Assembly (NCBI RefSeq): GCF_000166295.1
Contig: NC_017506.1
Location: 2,666,001 to 2,730,000, forward strand
Origin: Marinobacter adhaerens HP15
GTDB taxonomy: Bacteria; Pseudomonadota; Gammaproteobacteria; Pseudomonadales; Oleiphilaceae
Direction of reading: 5' to 3'
DNA: 64,000 bases
Below are positions 49,156 through 58,069 of this stretch, piece after piece. The notes under the pieces were generated by a model, which did no database searches, was not told the origin of the DNA, and saw only the letters and a program-made list of their open reading frames with translations. Position numbers and translations under genes: made by a program. Within the stretch, counting starts at the first letter, position 1, and the number at the start of each line of letters is the position of its first letter.

Positions 49156-50469
49156 TTGCCTGAAAGCAGAAAGGACACCATCGAACAACTTTATGGCCTG
49201 ATTGCCAACGAAGAAGATGCCCGGGTCTGCAAGGATATTCCTGAAGAGGCCTGTCGCGAGGTACCCCGCAATTTTTTCCTCATTCTCGCCAGTAACGTAC
49301 TGACCAAGCTGGGCGATCTGCTGATCAGCCCGAAAACCTTGCTGGCCTGGTTGATGAGTGCCATAGGTGCTCCCGCCCTGGTGGCCTGGCTGGTTCCGAT
49401 CCGCGAATCCGGCTCTCTCGTTCCACAAATGGTCATCGCGGCCTGGGTGCGCCGCAAACCGGTTCGCAAGTGGTTCTGGACGCTGGGCAGTTTCGGACAG
49501 GCCGCCAGCGTGGTGGCGATGGCAGCCAGTGTCTGGTTCTTCGAGGGTTATGCAGCCGGCTTCGGGATCATTGCCGCTCTCATTGTGTTTTCCCTGGCCC
49601 GCGGCTTTTGCTCCGTCTCCATGAAAGACGTTCAGGGCAAATGCATTCCCAAGACCCGCCGGGGAAGGCTTGGCGGACTGGCGTCCACCATCGGTGGCAC
49701 GGCAACCGTCGTTTTAACCAGCCTTTTATTCTGGGAACGTGGCGACCCCACGATTGCCTTCTACACCGTGTTGCTGCTTCTGGCAGGGGCACTCTGGGTA
49801 ATTGCCGGTTTTCTGTTTGCCGGAGTTCAGGAGCATGAAGGCGAAACCGGTGGCGGTGGAAACGCCATCAACGAGGCGTTCCGCAGCCTGTCCCTGCTCC
49901 GTGATGACGTCCCCTTTCGTAATTTCGTGATCACCCGGGCCCTGCTTCTCTGCTCTGCCCTGGCATCTCCCTATTTCGTGGTCCTGGCACAAAAGGAGTC
50001 GGATATCGGCTGGATGCTGGGCATTTTCCTGCTCGCCAGCAGTCTCGCCAGTTCCCTGAGTGCCAGTTTCTGGGGCTGGGCGGCGGACACGTCCAGCCGG
50101 AGGGTAATGATCCGTGGCGCGGCAATGGCCAGTGGCACCTGCCTGATCGTCGGCACTGCAGCACTTACCCTGGGACAAGACCTGGGCAGCGTGTGGTTTT
50201 ATCCGGTGGCATTCTTCGTGCTCAGCATCGCACATGCGGGCGTCAGGCTGGGGCGAAAAACCTATCTGGTGGATATGGCCGGGGGCAACAAGCGCACCGA
50301 TTACACTGCAGTGAGCAACACGGTCATTGGCGTTTTGCTGCTTGTAACCGGCGGCCTGACCGCTCTGGTATCGATGATCTCCCCAGTCGCGGTCATTATG
50401 GTTCTCGGCCTGATGGGCCTGGCCGGGATGTTCAGTGCGATACGACTCAAAGAAGTTACGGAGGATTGA
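49156..50469 (+). CDS. MFS-like transporter with 40-residue soluble N-terminus
   Basis: A 437-residue membrane protein with about 10-12 helices. The hydrophilic start PESRKDTIEQLYGLIANEEDARVCKDIPEEACREVPRNF precedes the first helix. Features such as MKDVQGKCIPKTRRGRLGGLASTIGG and FWGWAADTSSRRVMIRGAA place it in the major facilitator group. The start codon is probably TTG 49156: GGAGG lies 9 bases before it and no ATG fits. It follows the iron operon after 83 bases but has its own ribosome site; substrate unknown. Confidence 0.75.
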   Translation: MPESRKDTIEQLYGLIANEEDARVCKDIPEEACREVPRNFFLILASNVLTKLGDLLISPKTLLAWLMSAIGAPALVAWLVPIRESGSLVPQMVIAAWVRRKPVRKWFWTLGSFGQAASVVAMAASVWFFEGYAAGFGIIAALIVFSLARGFCSVSMKDVQGKCIPKTRRGRLGGLASTIGGTATVVLTSLLFWERGDPTIAFYTVLLLLAGALWVIAGFLFAGVQEHEGETGGGGNAINEAFRSLSLLRDDVPFRNFVITRALLLCSALASPYFVVLAQKESDIGWMLGIFLLASSLASSLSASFWGWAADTSSRRVMIRGAAMASGTCLIVGTAALTLGQDLGSVWFYPVAFFVLSIAHAGVRLGRKTYLVDMAGGNKRTDYTAVSNTVIGVLLLVTGGLTALVSMISPVAVIMVLGLMGLAGMFSAIRLKEVTED

Positions 50470-50482
50470 TCGAGGCGCGCAG

Positions 50483-50848
50483 TCAGGAGGGCGCCTTGCC
50501 ATCGTTCAGAGCGAGCGCCCCCTTTACAATCCGGTAGATAATCCAGATCGAAATACCGAGAAGAATAAACCAGCCTATGATCAGTGGCGTGGTAACAATA
50601 CCGATCACCGTCCAGAGCAGGCCTATCCAGAACGTACGAATCTGCCAGCGGAAATGCCTCTCCACCCAGGTGTTACGCACGTCATCCAGTTTGACGTAAT
50701 TAATGATCACGCCCACCAGACCGGTAATGCCTCCCACAAAGAATGAAAGCGCCTGAAGGATGTAGACCACTACCGCCAGGTTCCGGGCAGGATCTGAGCG
50801 CCGGGACGCGGGGTCCGCGTCGGCAGGAATAAACTCCGGTTCAGTCAA
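50483..50848 (-). CDS. DUF4870-family small membrane protein
   Basis: A 121-residue membrane protein with three to four helices: AVVVYILQALSFFVGGITGLVGVIINYV, FWIGLLWTVIGIVTTPLIIGWFILLGISIWIIYRIVKG. The WVERHFRWQIRTFWIGL middle fits DUF4870. The likely start is TTG 50848, with AGGAG 7 bases before it. Function unknown. It is convergent with the MFS-like gene and 68 bases downstream of the chemoreceptor gene. Confidence 0.8.
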   Translation of the reverse strand: MTEPEFIPADADPASRRSDPARNLAVVVYILQALSFFVGGITGLVGVIINYVKLDDVRNTWVERHFRWQIRTFWIGLLWTVIGIVTTPLIIGWFILLGISIWIIYRIVKGALALNDGKAPS

Positions 50849-50916
50849 AGCTGGTCTCCTATTCGACGATTAACCGGAGTCTACCACAGCGCCCATCGCC
50901 GGAAATCCGCGGGCGG

Positions 50917-52557
50917 TCAGTGATTGTCCGGACGATAACCCAAACGGAACCCACCCCAGTGTTTGCCATTCACATAGATTGGTACGGAGAGGTCGTGCAT
51001 GATTTCGCCGGTATCCCGACGGTAGGTTTGCAAGAGCATGGTCTCGGTATGCTGGCCACAGCGAATACCGGTACGGTCGTTGAACAGCCGCTTGCTCCTG
51101 CTCTTGACCAGATCCACCTTGGGATCGCCTGTTGGCGCGTGGGCGAAATCGCGGTTGTGGGTGGGCACGTATCCGTCGGGGGCAGCGGCAATGGCAAAGA
51201 CAATGGCCTCGTGAGCATTTTTCACCTGCTCCTGAATAGCAGGCAGATATTGGTCGGTAAAGTTGTCAAAGGTGCTGGAGTACTTTGGCGGATGAGTATT
51301 CGGGATCGGCGTACGGGACTTGTCGAACAGCGCGCTTTCGGAGAGTTTGCCGTCGCGGATGGCCTGCTCGAACATCTGACCAATCTGGTCCGCGCCGGCC
51401 CGGGCCTGATCGAAGAACGGCCGGTGATAACTGGCTTCGCTGTTCAATGCGAATGACGCGTTAGCTTTCTCTGCAAGCTCCATCAGCGTAGCCGCCTGCT
51501 CCGCAAGCGATGAAACGCTGGTATCACTCTCGGAGATCTGGTCGCGCACGGTTTCAATCGCGGAGAAAACCTGGGCCAGACTCTGCTCGTTGTTCTGGTC
51601 AATCTCGGCTATCCGTGCAACCTGCTGCTGTACACGTTCCGACTGATCGCTGATCTGTTCCAACCTCTCTCCAACGCTCTCCACAGAAGTCAGCCCCGCC
51701 TCGATGCTGCGGGCCAGGTCTTCAATACGGGAAACGATCAGCGTAGTGTCCGAGCGTATTTCCTCCAGGGTTTCTGCAACTTCACCGGTTGCCTGGGCAG
51801 TCCGACCAGCGAGCTGGCGTACTTCATCGGCGACGACCGCGAACCCGCGCCCCTGGTCACCAGCCCTCGCCGCCTCAATGGCGGCATTGAGTGCAAGCAG
51901 ATTGGTCTGTTCAGCGATACCCTGGATGGTGGTGGTCACACCCTGGATCTTGTTGGACTTCTCGTTCAGCTCCTGGATCAGCCGCAGGTTTTCCCCGGAC
52001 TGCTGGTGCACCTCCCTAACACTGTCGATGGCGGAGATCAGGGCTTCACGACCCTCGGTGCTTACCTGTTTGTTCTGCAGCGCCATGGTGGCTGCATCGG
52101 TGGCCTGCTCCGAGGATTCCCGCACGGTTTCGGTAATCTGCCCCGCGTAATCGGCCATTTGTGCAGTTTCTTCAACCTGGCGATCCAGCCGCAGCTTCAA
52201 CTGGTCGGCCGCGAAAGACACCTGGGCGGCGGAAATCGCGTTCCTGTCAGCGCTACCGGAAAGCGTTTCGACGAGCGCGCGCCCCGCCCTCGCATCAGCT
52301 AGCAACTGATGACATTGCGCATGCAGTGGATGATCTTCAGCCAGGGTGCCGTTATTCAAGGCCTTGAGGCCACGCTCAGTCGGCTCCAGGACACGAACAA
52401 TCATGAACCCGCCGGCAGCAACGAGACCTACGACAAGCCCGATGAGCATTGAGGTAATTTCAAGACCTAGCAACGGCGCCACCGCTGCGCAGACGACTGC
52501 AAGAAGTCCGGCAACCGCCATCCCCCATAAAACTGAAGCCCTATCCAGTAACCCCAT
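50917..52557 (-). CDS. methyl-accepting chemotaxis protein with C-terminal sensor-like domain
   Basis: A 546-residue chemoreceptor. Two helices (about 8-30 and 33-55) with almost no periplasmic loop anchor it. The signalling hairpin tip [37 protein letters not shown] lies near 205-242. After the coiled coil, residues 375-546 form an extra alpha/beta domain ([52 protein letters not shown]) that resembles a Cache/PAS-like sensor. Sensing therefore probably happens in the cytoplasm, at the C-terminus, unlike classical receptors with a periplasmic N-terminal sensor. ATG 52557 begins the hydrophobic N-terminus directly. Ligand unknown. Confidence 0.9.
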   Translation of the reverse strand: MGLLDRASVLWGMAVAGLLAVVCAAVAPLLGLEITSMLIGLVVGLVAAGGFMIVRVLEPTERGLKALNNGTLAEDHPLHAQCHQLLADARAGRALVETLSGSADRNAISAAQVSFAADQLKLRLDRQVEETAQMADYAGQITETVRESSEQATDAATMALQNKQVSTEGREALISAIDSVREVHQQSGENLRLIQELNEKSNKIQGVTTTIQGIAEQTNLLALNAAIEAARAGDQGRGFAVVADEVRQLAGRTAQATGEVAETLEEIRSDTTLIVSRIEDLARSIEAGLTSVESVGERLEQISDQSERVQQQVARIAEIDQNNEQSLAQVFSAIETVRDQISESDTSVSSLAEQAATLMELAEKANASFALNSEASYHRPFFDQARAGADQIGQMFEQAIRDGKLSESALFDKSRTPIPNTHPPKYSSTFDNFTDQYLPAIQEQVKNAHEAIVFAIAAAPDGYVPTHNRDFAHAPTGDPKVDLVKSRSKRLFNDRTGIRCGQHTETMLLQTYRRDTGEIMHDLSVPIYVNGKHWGGFRLGYRPDNH

Positions 52558-52617
52558 GGAAACCTCTTCTTTTTTGTTGTTTCTGCAAGCATCTTGTTAT
52601 TAAAGGCCATTGTGGAG

Positions 52618-52656
52618 ACTAAAGAATTGACATGAGTTTATAACTCATACTTTAGT
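52618..52656. promoter_or_regulatory. nested inverted repeat upstream of the chemoreceptor gene
   Basis: A perfect inverted repeat, ATGAGTT-TAT-AACTCAT (52632-52648), is enclosed by ACTAAAG (52618-52624) and CTTTAGT (52650-52656). It is 60-100 bases before the chemoreceptor start in an AT-rich gap, in the expected region for a regulator site. No known regulator consensus recognised. Confidence 0.4.
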
Positions 52657-52698
52657 GTATTTAATAACCATATCGGCGGGGAATAGCGTTTCTGAAAC

Positions 52699-52749
52699 AA
52701 AAAACCGCAAACCCGACTCACTCTGTAACCGAGTGGGCCGGGTTTGCGG
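52699..52749 (-). terminator. rho-independent terminator after phoX
   Basis: An 11-bp stem, CCGCAAACCCG (52705-52715) with CGGGTTTGCGG (52739-52749), is followed on the minus strand by TTTTTTG. It lies 28 bases past the PhoX stop and contains a further inner hairpin. Confidence 0.85.
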
Positions 52750-52776
52750 TGTTCAGATGACTACTTTGGCGTTGGC

Positions 52777-54789
52777 TCAGGCGCCGATCACGCCACCGTC
52801 GTCCTTGGTAACGATCACGGTTGCATCGCGGGGGCGAGGATCACTGGAGTCCGGCCAGTTACCTTCCGGATGCTGGATGTTGACGAACATGGTTTTCACA
52901 TCCGGCGTGGAAACAACCCCCGTCACCTCACAACCCTGGGGACCTACGAAGAAACGCTTGATTTCGCGAGTCTCCGGATTGGCAGCCAGCATCATGTTGT
53001 TCTGGTAGGGTGCAGCGTCGGAGCCATCGGTCTGGATCCAGAGACGACCGTTGTAGTCGAACCAGAGGCCATCCGGGCTGTTGAAGATATTGTCGTCGGT
53101 CAGCGAAACGATAACTTCGTCACCCACTACGGTTTCCGTACCCTGCTCACCGGCAAAGACGAAAATGTCCCAGTCGAAACTGGTCGCGGTGTGATCATTA
53201 CCCTCCTCGCTCCAGCGGATGATATGACCTGTACGGTTATTCGCGTTGGGGTTGGCCGCGTTAACCTGATCTTCAGTACGACGGGAATTGTTGGTCAGGG
53301 TGAAATAAACCTGGCCTGAATTCGGGTCAACCGCACCCCATTCCGGACGGTCCATCGGGGTTGCACCCGCGATATCGGCAGCCAGGCGTGTATTCAGGAG
53401 AACGTCAGCCTGGTTCTCGAAGCCGTCGAAGGCAATGTCGCCAACGGTCGTACCCACGGCAGCATCAACCTTGGCCTTGAATTCAGCATCATTGAGGTCC
53501 AGCGACAACCAGTCGCCGGAGCCGTCGTCATTGAAGCGGGCTACATACAGAGTGCCTTCGTCGAGGAGGTATCCACCGGCTGTGGCGGCATAGTAAGGCT
53601 TCGACGATACAAACTTGTAGATGTACTCGAAACGGGAGTCATCGCCCGAGTAACATACCACCGGCTCGCCTTCCTTGGCCGGCGCGAAGATGACACCCTC
53701 ATGACCGAAACGACCCAGGGCAGTGCGCTTCTGCGGCTTGCTTTCCGGGGTAAAGGGATCAATCTCGACCATGTAGCCATAGGTATTGGCTTCATTTCGG
53801 TAATCATCGGCAGCGGATGCGCCGATAGAGCTTACATTGAGTCGAACGTACTGATCCTCACCACTATCAGCCAGTTCCCAGTCATAACGGCTGGAGCTTC
53901 CAACACCATGGCGGGTCTGCTCCCGGGGCTGCGTGGCGTCGCTGTTTGCAAAGTAGCCGTGCCAGTTTTCCTCAGCAGCCAGGTAAGTGCCCCAGGGTGT
54001 CGGCCCCATCGCACAGTTGTTAAGCGTGCCGCGGGTCTCGGTGGCGTCCGGGCTGTATTTGGTGATCAGCTTGCTGTAGCCGCGAACCGGCCCACGAATG
54101 TCCATTTCGGTGTTGCCGGTGATGCGACGGTTGAACGGGCTGCCAAAGACAATGTCCCACTTTCCGCTGGTGTCGCGTTTGATGTGCACCACAGAAACAC
54201 CGTGCGCTGCGATTTCCTTACGGACTTCATCCGCCGGACGTACGCCACCGTTATCCGATGCCTTGGTGGCACCATTGGCATGCAGAGCGCCCTGATTGAT
54301 GTACTCATGGTTCATCACCAGAAGGCCTTCGCTTGAGCTATTGCCGCCGGCCTTCTGGTCAATCGGGAAGAAGTGCACGCCGTCGTGGTGCATGCCCATC
54401 TGTTGTTCCTGCTCCGCACCGGTGTTCGTGCCATCCGGCTTGTACTCCGGGTAGGAGCCGGTAATCGGAGTGCCCCACGGCAGGAACGCCTCAGTAGAGT
54501 ACCCTTCGGGAACAACCACCTCGTTGGCTGTTGATGTCGGTACCGCCTTGAAGCCGATATCGGTACTTGAAACATTGCTGCTGGTGGTGCCGTCGTTACT
54601 GTCGCTGCCACAACCTGCGAGGCCCAGGCCCATCACACTGGCAAGGGCAGCTCCAACGCTGCCTTTCATCACTGTACGGCGCTGCATGCGTGCGGCCAGA
54701 ACCTGGTGGAAAGGGTTGTTGTCAGTGTGGTTGACTACCGGCTCGTAGTTGGGATCCAGATAGTTGGGATCAAGGTCGTGCTTAGCCAT
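52777..54789 (-). CDS. phoX: PhoX-family alkaline phosphatase (DUF839), Tat-exported
   Basis: A 670-residue secreted phosphatase of the calcium/iron-dependent PhoX type, which frees phosphate from organic phosphoesters. The N-terminus has a twin-arginine signal (RRTVMKGSVGAALASVMGLGLAGC) after a hydrophilic start of about 36 residues; LAGC may also give a lipid anchor. Family segments include VLVMNHEYINQGALHANG, NNCAMGPTPWGTYLAAEENW, RFGHEGVIFAPAKEGEPVVCYSGDDSRFEYIYKFV and SPDGLWFDYNGRLWIQTDGS. A strong terminator follows. Upstream are direct repeats like a Pho box. The DUF839 group includes members not proven as phosphatases. Confidence 0.85.
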   Translation of the reverse strand: MAKHDLDPNYLDPNYEPVVNHTDNNPFHQVLAARMQRRTVMKGSVGAALASVMGLGLAGCGSDSNDGTTSSNVSSTDIGFKAVPTSTANEVVVPEGYSTEAFLPWGTPITGSYPEYKPDGTNTGAEQEQQMGMHHDGVHFFPIDQKAGGNSSSEGLLVMNHEYINQGALHANGATKASDNGGVRPADEVRKEIAAHGVSVVHIKRDTSGKWDIVFGSPFNRRITGNTEMDIRGPVRGYSKLITKYSPDATETRGTLNNCAMGPTPWGTYLAAEENWHGYFANSDATQPREQTRHGVGSSSRYDWELADSGEDQYVRLNVSSIGASAADDYRNEANTYGYMVEIDPFTPESKPQKRTALGRFGHEGVIFAPAKEGEPVVCYSGDDSRFEYIYKFVSSKPYYAATAGGYLLDEGTLYVARFNDDGSGDWLSLDLNDAEFKAKVDAAVGTTVGDIAFDGFENQADVLLNTRLAADIAGATPMDRPEWGAVDPNSGQVYFTLTNNSRRTEDQVNAANPNANNRTGHIIRWSEEGNDHTATSFDWDIFVFAGEQGTETVVGDEVIVSLTDDNIFNSPDGLWFDYNGRLWIQTDGSDAAPYQNNMMLAANPETREIKRFFVGPQGCEVTGVVSTPDVKTMFVNIQHPEGNWPDSSDPRPRDATVIVTKDDGGVIGA

Positions 54790-54852
54790 GTTTTTGCCTC
54801 TCTCAAAGAACAGCGGGTCGGTGTTGTTGAGAGGCCAGTTTCGGCGGGAAAT

Positions 54853-54881
54853 ATGACAGTAAGGGTAAGTTTAAAAGACAA
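54853..54881 (-). promoter_or_regulatory. possible PhoB box upstream of phoX
   Basis: On the minus strand, TTGTCTT (54881-54875) and CTGTCAT (54859-54853) lie 22 bases apart, i.e. two 11-base Pho-box periods, with a poorly matching copy between. CTGTCAT is the consensus PhoB half-site. It is 64-92 bases before phoX. One perfect and one 5/7 half-site make this tentative. Confidence 0.35.
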
Positions 54882-54968
54882 ATTCGTTAACATTGCTTTA
54901 CAAGGGCGGCCACCGGAACACCGACCGCCTCGCAAAGACTGTTGCTGCGAAGCGGTCAGCCCACCCGG

Positions 54969-55265
54969 TTACTGCTGGGTGGCTTCTTCGTAGCCTTCTT
55001 CAATGGAATCGCCAGCTTCTTCGGCGGCATCAGTCATGGCATCACCAGCTTCCTCTGCGCCTTCCTGCAACTCGCCCATGGCACTTTCATCCTGGCCGGT
55101 GGCTTCTTCCAGGGTTTCCTCGGTGGAATCCGCAGCGTCGTCCATCATCTCTCCGGCGTTATCCGCAGCCTGCTCGACATCCACGCCTTCGTTGTCTTCC
55201 GAACTGCAGGCTGCAAGGCCGAGCGTCAGAACCATCAAAAGTGCACTCAGTGTGAGCTTGTTCAT
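54969..55265 (-). CDS. small acidic lipoprotein
   Basis: A 97-residue predicted lipoprotein (MNKLTLSALLMVLTLGLAACSS, Cys about residue 20). The mature part is very acidic, almost free of basic residues, with helical repeats built around AADNAGEMMDDAADSTEETLEE and AEEAGDAMTDAAEEAGDSIEEG. This pattern is seen in small stress- or envelope-associated lipoproteins but no function can be named. The start at ATG 55265 is preferred over the longer frame from 55304. It is 90 bases downstream of the small gene at 55356 and upstream of phoX on the same strand. Confidence 0.75.
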   Translation of the reverse strand: MNKLTLSALLMVLTLGLAACSSEDNEGVDVEQAADNAGEMMDDAADSTEETLEEATGQDESAMGELQEGAEEAGDAMTDAAEEAGDSIEEGYEEATQQ

Positions 55266-55355
55266 ACCATATCCTTCTGTTGGTAAGCATTTACAACGGT
55301 GCACAGAGTACGGGGCGGTTGGCCCCGGGGCAATTACCGGCCCATTACCCTTTCG

Positions 55356-55607
55356 TTAACCGGCACTGTCCGAGAGCAACTGGCCATCGATGGTAATAAC
55401 ATGATCGAACGGGAGCATGGTTCCGCGCCCGAGCAGCAGAAAATCCTGCCCGGCGCGACTGAAGAGATCGCGAATAACATCATGAACCAGACAAATCTGA
55501 CCGGCGCTGTCACGGTAAACAACTTCGGTAAGCCTGCCGGAAGACAAGTACTCCCGAATGATTCCCTGAACAGAATATGAGGCGGTCGCAGACGACGGAT
55601 TGGGCAT
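55356..55607 (-). CDS. small protein, possibly Rof/YaeO-like or Sm-fold
   Basis: An 83-residue protein from ATG 55607, with AGGA 9 bases upstream. The middle (GIIREYLSSGRLTEVVYRDSAGQICLVHDVIRDLFSRAGQDFLLLGRGTMLPFDHVITIDGQLL) alternates strands and short helices like an SH3/Sm-like beta-barrel, which recalls the Rho-binding antiterminator Rof, but I see no decisive motif. It is divergent from alkB with a 183-base shared upstream region. Longer overlapping frames in this strand start inside alkB and are discarded. Confidence 0.6.
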   Translation of the reverse strand: MPNPSSATASYSVQGIIREYLSSGRLTEVVYRDSAGQICLVHDVIRDLFSRAGQDFLLLGRGTMLPFDHVITIDGQLLSDSAG

Positions 55608-55790
55608 GGCTGATTCTTCCTTGTGATCAGACTCTTGTTGTTCAGATGAGTTTGGTCCAGAAACCGGCTTTCTGCCAAAGAAATGGTAATTGTCATTTTG
55701 AGCCAAGGTTCCAGACAGCTGTCGGCGCCCGTTGCATTGTTGGATTGTCCGACATAAATTGCAGGTACGCGCACTGCAAGGGAGACAACA

Positions 55791-57059
55791 ATGAACGCCA
55801 AAACCCCGGATAACCTGCAATCACACAAAATCTCGGCGCCCGCTGAAAAAGACGCCTCTGGCAACTGGAAAGACCCGAAGCGTTACATGTGGCTACTCGG
55901 TCCCGCACTGCCAGGAATCGGACTGGCCGCACTGACCGGCTATGCCCTGGCTCCAAAAAAACTGAAAGCCCTGGCATGGACTGGCCCGGCGCTGGTACAC
56001 GGCATCATCCCTGCCCTGGATCGGGCTATCGGCGAGGATAAGAGCAATCCACCGGAATCGGCGGTGAAGACACTGGAGCAGGACAAGTACTACGACCGGA
56101 TTGTGAAAGCATTTATTCCGACCCAGTACGCCATGACCTTCATGGGTGCCTGGCTTGCCAGCCGCAAAAACACACCTCTGGATGACAAGATAGGGCTCAC
56201 GCTGACGGTTGGCGCTATCAATGGCGTCGGGATCAATACCGCCCATGAGCTCGGCCACAAATCCAACAGACTGAACAAGCTGCTGGCCATGGCAGCCCTG
56301 GCACCCACCGGCTACACCCACTTCGTTGTTGAGCACAACTTTGGTCATCACAAGCGGGTAGCCACGCCGGAGGATCCTGCCAGCAGCCGTATGGGCGAGA
56401 GTTTCTGGAAGTTCCTGCCACGCACGGTGCTCGGTGGTATCAAATCATCCATCAAGATCGAGAAGGCGAGGCTTGCCCGCAAGGGCAAGAACTTCTGGAG
56501 CCTGGACAACGAACTGCTGCAGGGATGGGCCATGAGCGCCGGGTTCTTTGGCGCCACAACGCTGGTTTGCGGCCCGAGGGCGGTTCCGTTCCTGGCGGCC
56601 CAGGCGGTTTACGGTGCCAGTTTGCTCGAGAGTGTGAACTACATCGAGCACTACGGTCTGCTGCGCCAGAAAGACAAAAACGGCAAGTATGAGCGCACCC
56701 AACCAGAGCACAGCTGGAACAGCAATCACATTGTGACCAATCTGTTCCTGTATCAGCTCCAGCGGCATTCAGACCATCACGCGCATCCACAGCGCAGTTA
56801 TCAGGCTTTGCGGCATTTCGAGAAGGCTCCACAATTACCCGGTGGTTATGCCTCAATGCTTCTGCCGGCCTATCTGCCCCAGTGGTGGTACGAAACCATG
56901 GATAAGCGGGTGATTGATCACTACGAGGGAGATCTGAGCAAAATCAACTGGGATCCGGACCGGAAAGAGGAGCTGATGGCCAGGTATGCGGACTACGCTG
57001 CTGAGGTAGCTGCTGAAGCGAAGGCTCGCCGCGAATCCGCGAATTCCGAGGCTGCCTGA
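55791..57059 (+). CDS. alkB: alkane 1-monooxygenase AlkB
   Basis: A 422-residue membrane di-iron hydroxylase that oxidises medium- or long-chain n-alkanes to 1-alkanols using rubredoxin-delivered electrons. The histidine boxes are present: HELGHK (152-157), EHNFGHH (181-187), NYIEHYG (283-289) and LQRHSDHHA (323-331). About six helices flank them. No rubredoxin gene is adjacent, so electron partners must be elsewhere. A 112-base palindromic element follows the gene. GGAG-type ribosome site (AAGGGAGACAAC) precedes ATG 55791. Confidence 0.95.
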   Translation: MNAKTPDNLQSHKISAPAEKDASGNWKDPKRYMWLLGPALPGIGLAALTGYALAPKKLKALAWTGPALVHGIIPALDRAIGEDKSNPPESAVKTLEQDKYYDRIVKAFIPTQYAMTFMGAWLASRKNTPLDDKIGLTLTVGAINGVGINTAHELGHKSNRLNKLLAMAALAPTGYTHFVVEHNFGHHKRVATPEDPASSRMGESFWKFLPRTVLGGIKSSIKIEKARLARKGKNFWSLDNELLQGWAMSAGFFGATTLVCGPRAVPFLAAQAVYGASLLESVNYIEHYGLLRQKDKNGKYERTQPEHSWNSNHIVTNLFLYQLQRHSDHHAHPQRSYQALRHFEKAPQLPGGYASMLLPAYLPQWWYETMDKRVIDHYEGDLSKINWDPDRKEELMARYADYAAEVAAEAKARRESANSEAA

Positions 57060-57106
57060 ATATAGCCACCTGCCAGCTCGGGCCCCAACCTTCAGGCTCG
57101 AGTGCA

Positions 57107-57218
57107 GGCGGCCGACCGGGGTCTTCCTTCCGGGAGACGCCGTGAACCCATCCATGGGGGCTTGATCGCAGCATCCTTGCTGCTCACACTCCCGGAAGGA
57201 AGACCCCGGTCAGCTGCC
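57107..57218. repeat. three-hairpin palindromic element, copy 6 (after alkB)
   Basis: The outer stem has a perfect 23 bp (57114-57136 with 57189-57211), then one mismatch and six more pairs including one wobble (57107-57112 with 57213-57218). The inner hairpins are CCCA/TGGG with loop TCCA (57147-57158) and GCAGCA/TGCTGC with loop TCCT (57168-57183). Same orientation as copies 1 and 2. It lies between convergent alkB and the enoyl-CoA hydratase gene. Confidence 0.9.
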
Positions 57219-57289
57219 CTGAGCTCTGGCGATATAGTCAGGTTTCTTTATAAGCGCTGAAACCCGTGATTTCTGGCCAAGTTGAGCCG

Positions 57290-58069
57290 TTACTTACCTT
57301 TGAAAGCGGCCTCTCGACGTTCCAGGAATGACTGAATTCCCTCCTTTACATCCTCACTGGCCATAACCGGCTGAAGGTCCGGGAACAATCGCTGCTTCGC
57401 AGCCTCCTGCCCTTCGCTGACAGCAATTTTTGAGGATTTAAGACTGCCCTGGACACCCAGTGGCGCCGCCCTGGCAATTTTCTCGGCAATTTCCAACGCG
57501 ACGTTGAACTGCTCGCCGGGTTCCACCAGTTCCTGAATCAACCCCCACTGATACGCCTGATCGGCGGTCCACTCATCGCCAGTCAGCAGGTAACGCTGGG
57601 CATTGCCCCAGCCGATTTCCCGTTGCAGGCGGATGGTGGCACCACCACAGGCGAAGATGCCCCGCTTCACTTCCAGTTGGGCAAAGCGGGTTCCTTTAGC
57701 AGCAACGCGCACGTCGGTGTTGAGCATCATCTCAACGCCGCAGGTGAAGCAGATGCCCTGGGCGGCGAAGACCACGGGTTTGGTCAGCGCCTGACCGGTA
57801 ATGTGGAAGGGATCCAGTTCGCCTTCACCCGGTTCAATGCCCTTTCCATTGGCAAACACACCCGCCCAGTCGTCCAGTTGCAGGCCGCTGGTGAAGTGGT
57901 CGCCCTCGGCGTACATCAGCCCGACCCGTAGCTCCGGGTCGTTTTCCAGCTGGTGGTAGGCCGCCGCAATCTGGTGGTACATCTCGCGGTTCATGGCGTT
58001 CATTTTTTCCGGGCGGTTCAGCCCGATCAGCAAGATGTGATTTTTCTTCTCAACATTTACCAGAGCCAT
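57290..58069 (-). CDS. enoyl-CoA hydratase/isomerase family protein
   Basis: A 259-residue crotonase-fold protein. Conserved pieces are LNRPEKMNAMNREMYHQI, the first oxyanion region GDHFTSGLQLDDW and the second AAQGICFTCGVEMMLNTDVRVAA. The usual AGxD loop reads TSGLQLD, so catalytic specificity may be altered. It is coupled to the acyl-CoA dehydrogenase gene by a TGATG overlap, so they likely work on the same acyl-CoA chain. Start at ATG 58069. Confidence 0.85.
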   Translation of the reverse strand: MALVNVEKKNHILLIGLNRPEKMNAMNREMYHQIAAAYHQLENDPELRVGLMYAEGDHFTSGLQLDDWAGVFANGKGIEPGEGELDPFHITGQALTKPVVFAAQGICFTCGVEMMLNTDVRVAAKGTRFAQLEVKRGIFACGGATIRLQREIGWGNAQRYLLTGDEWTADQAYQWGLIQELVEPGEQFNVALEIAEKIARAAPLGVQGSLKSSKIAVSEGQEAAKQRLFPDLQPVMASEDVKEGIQSFLERREAAFKGK

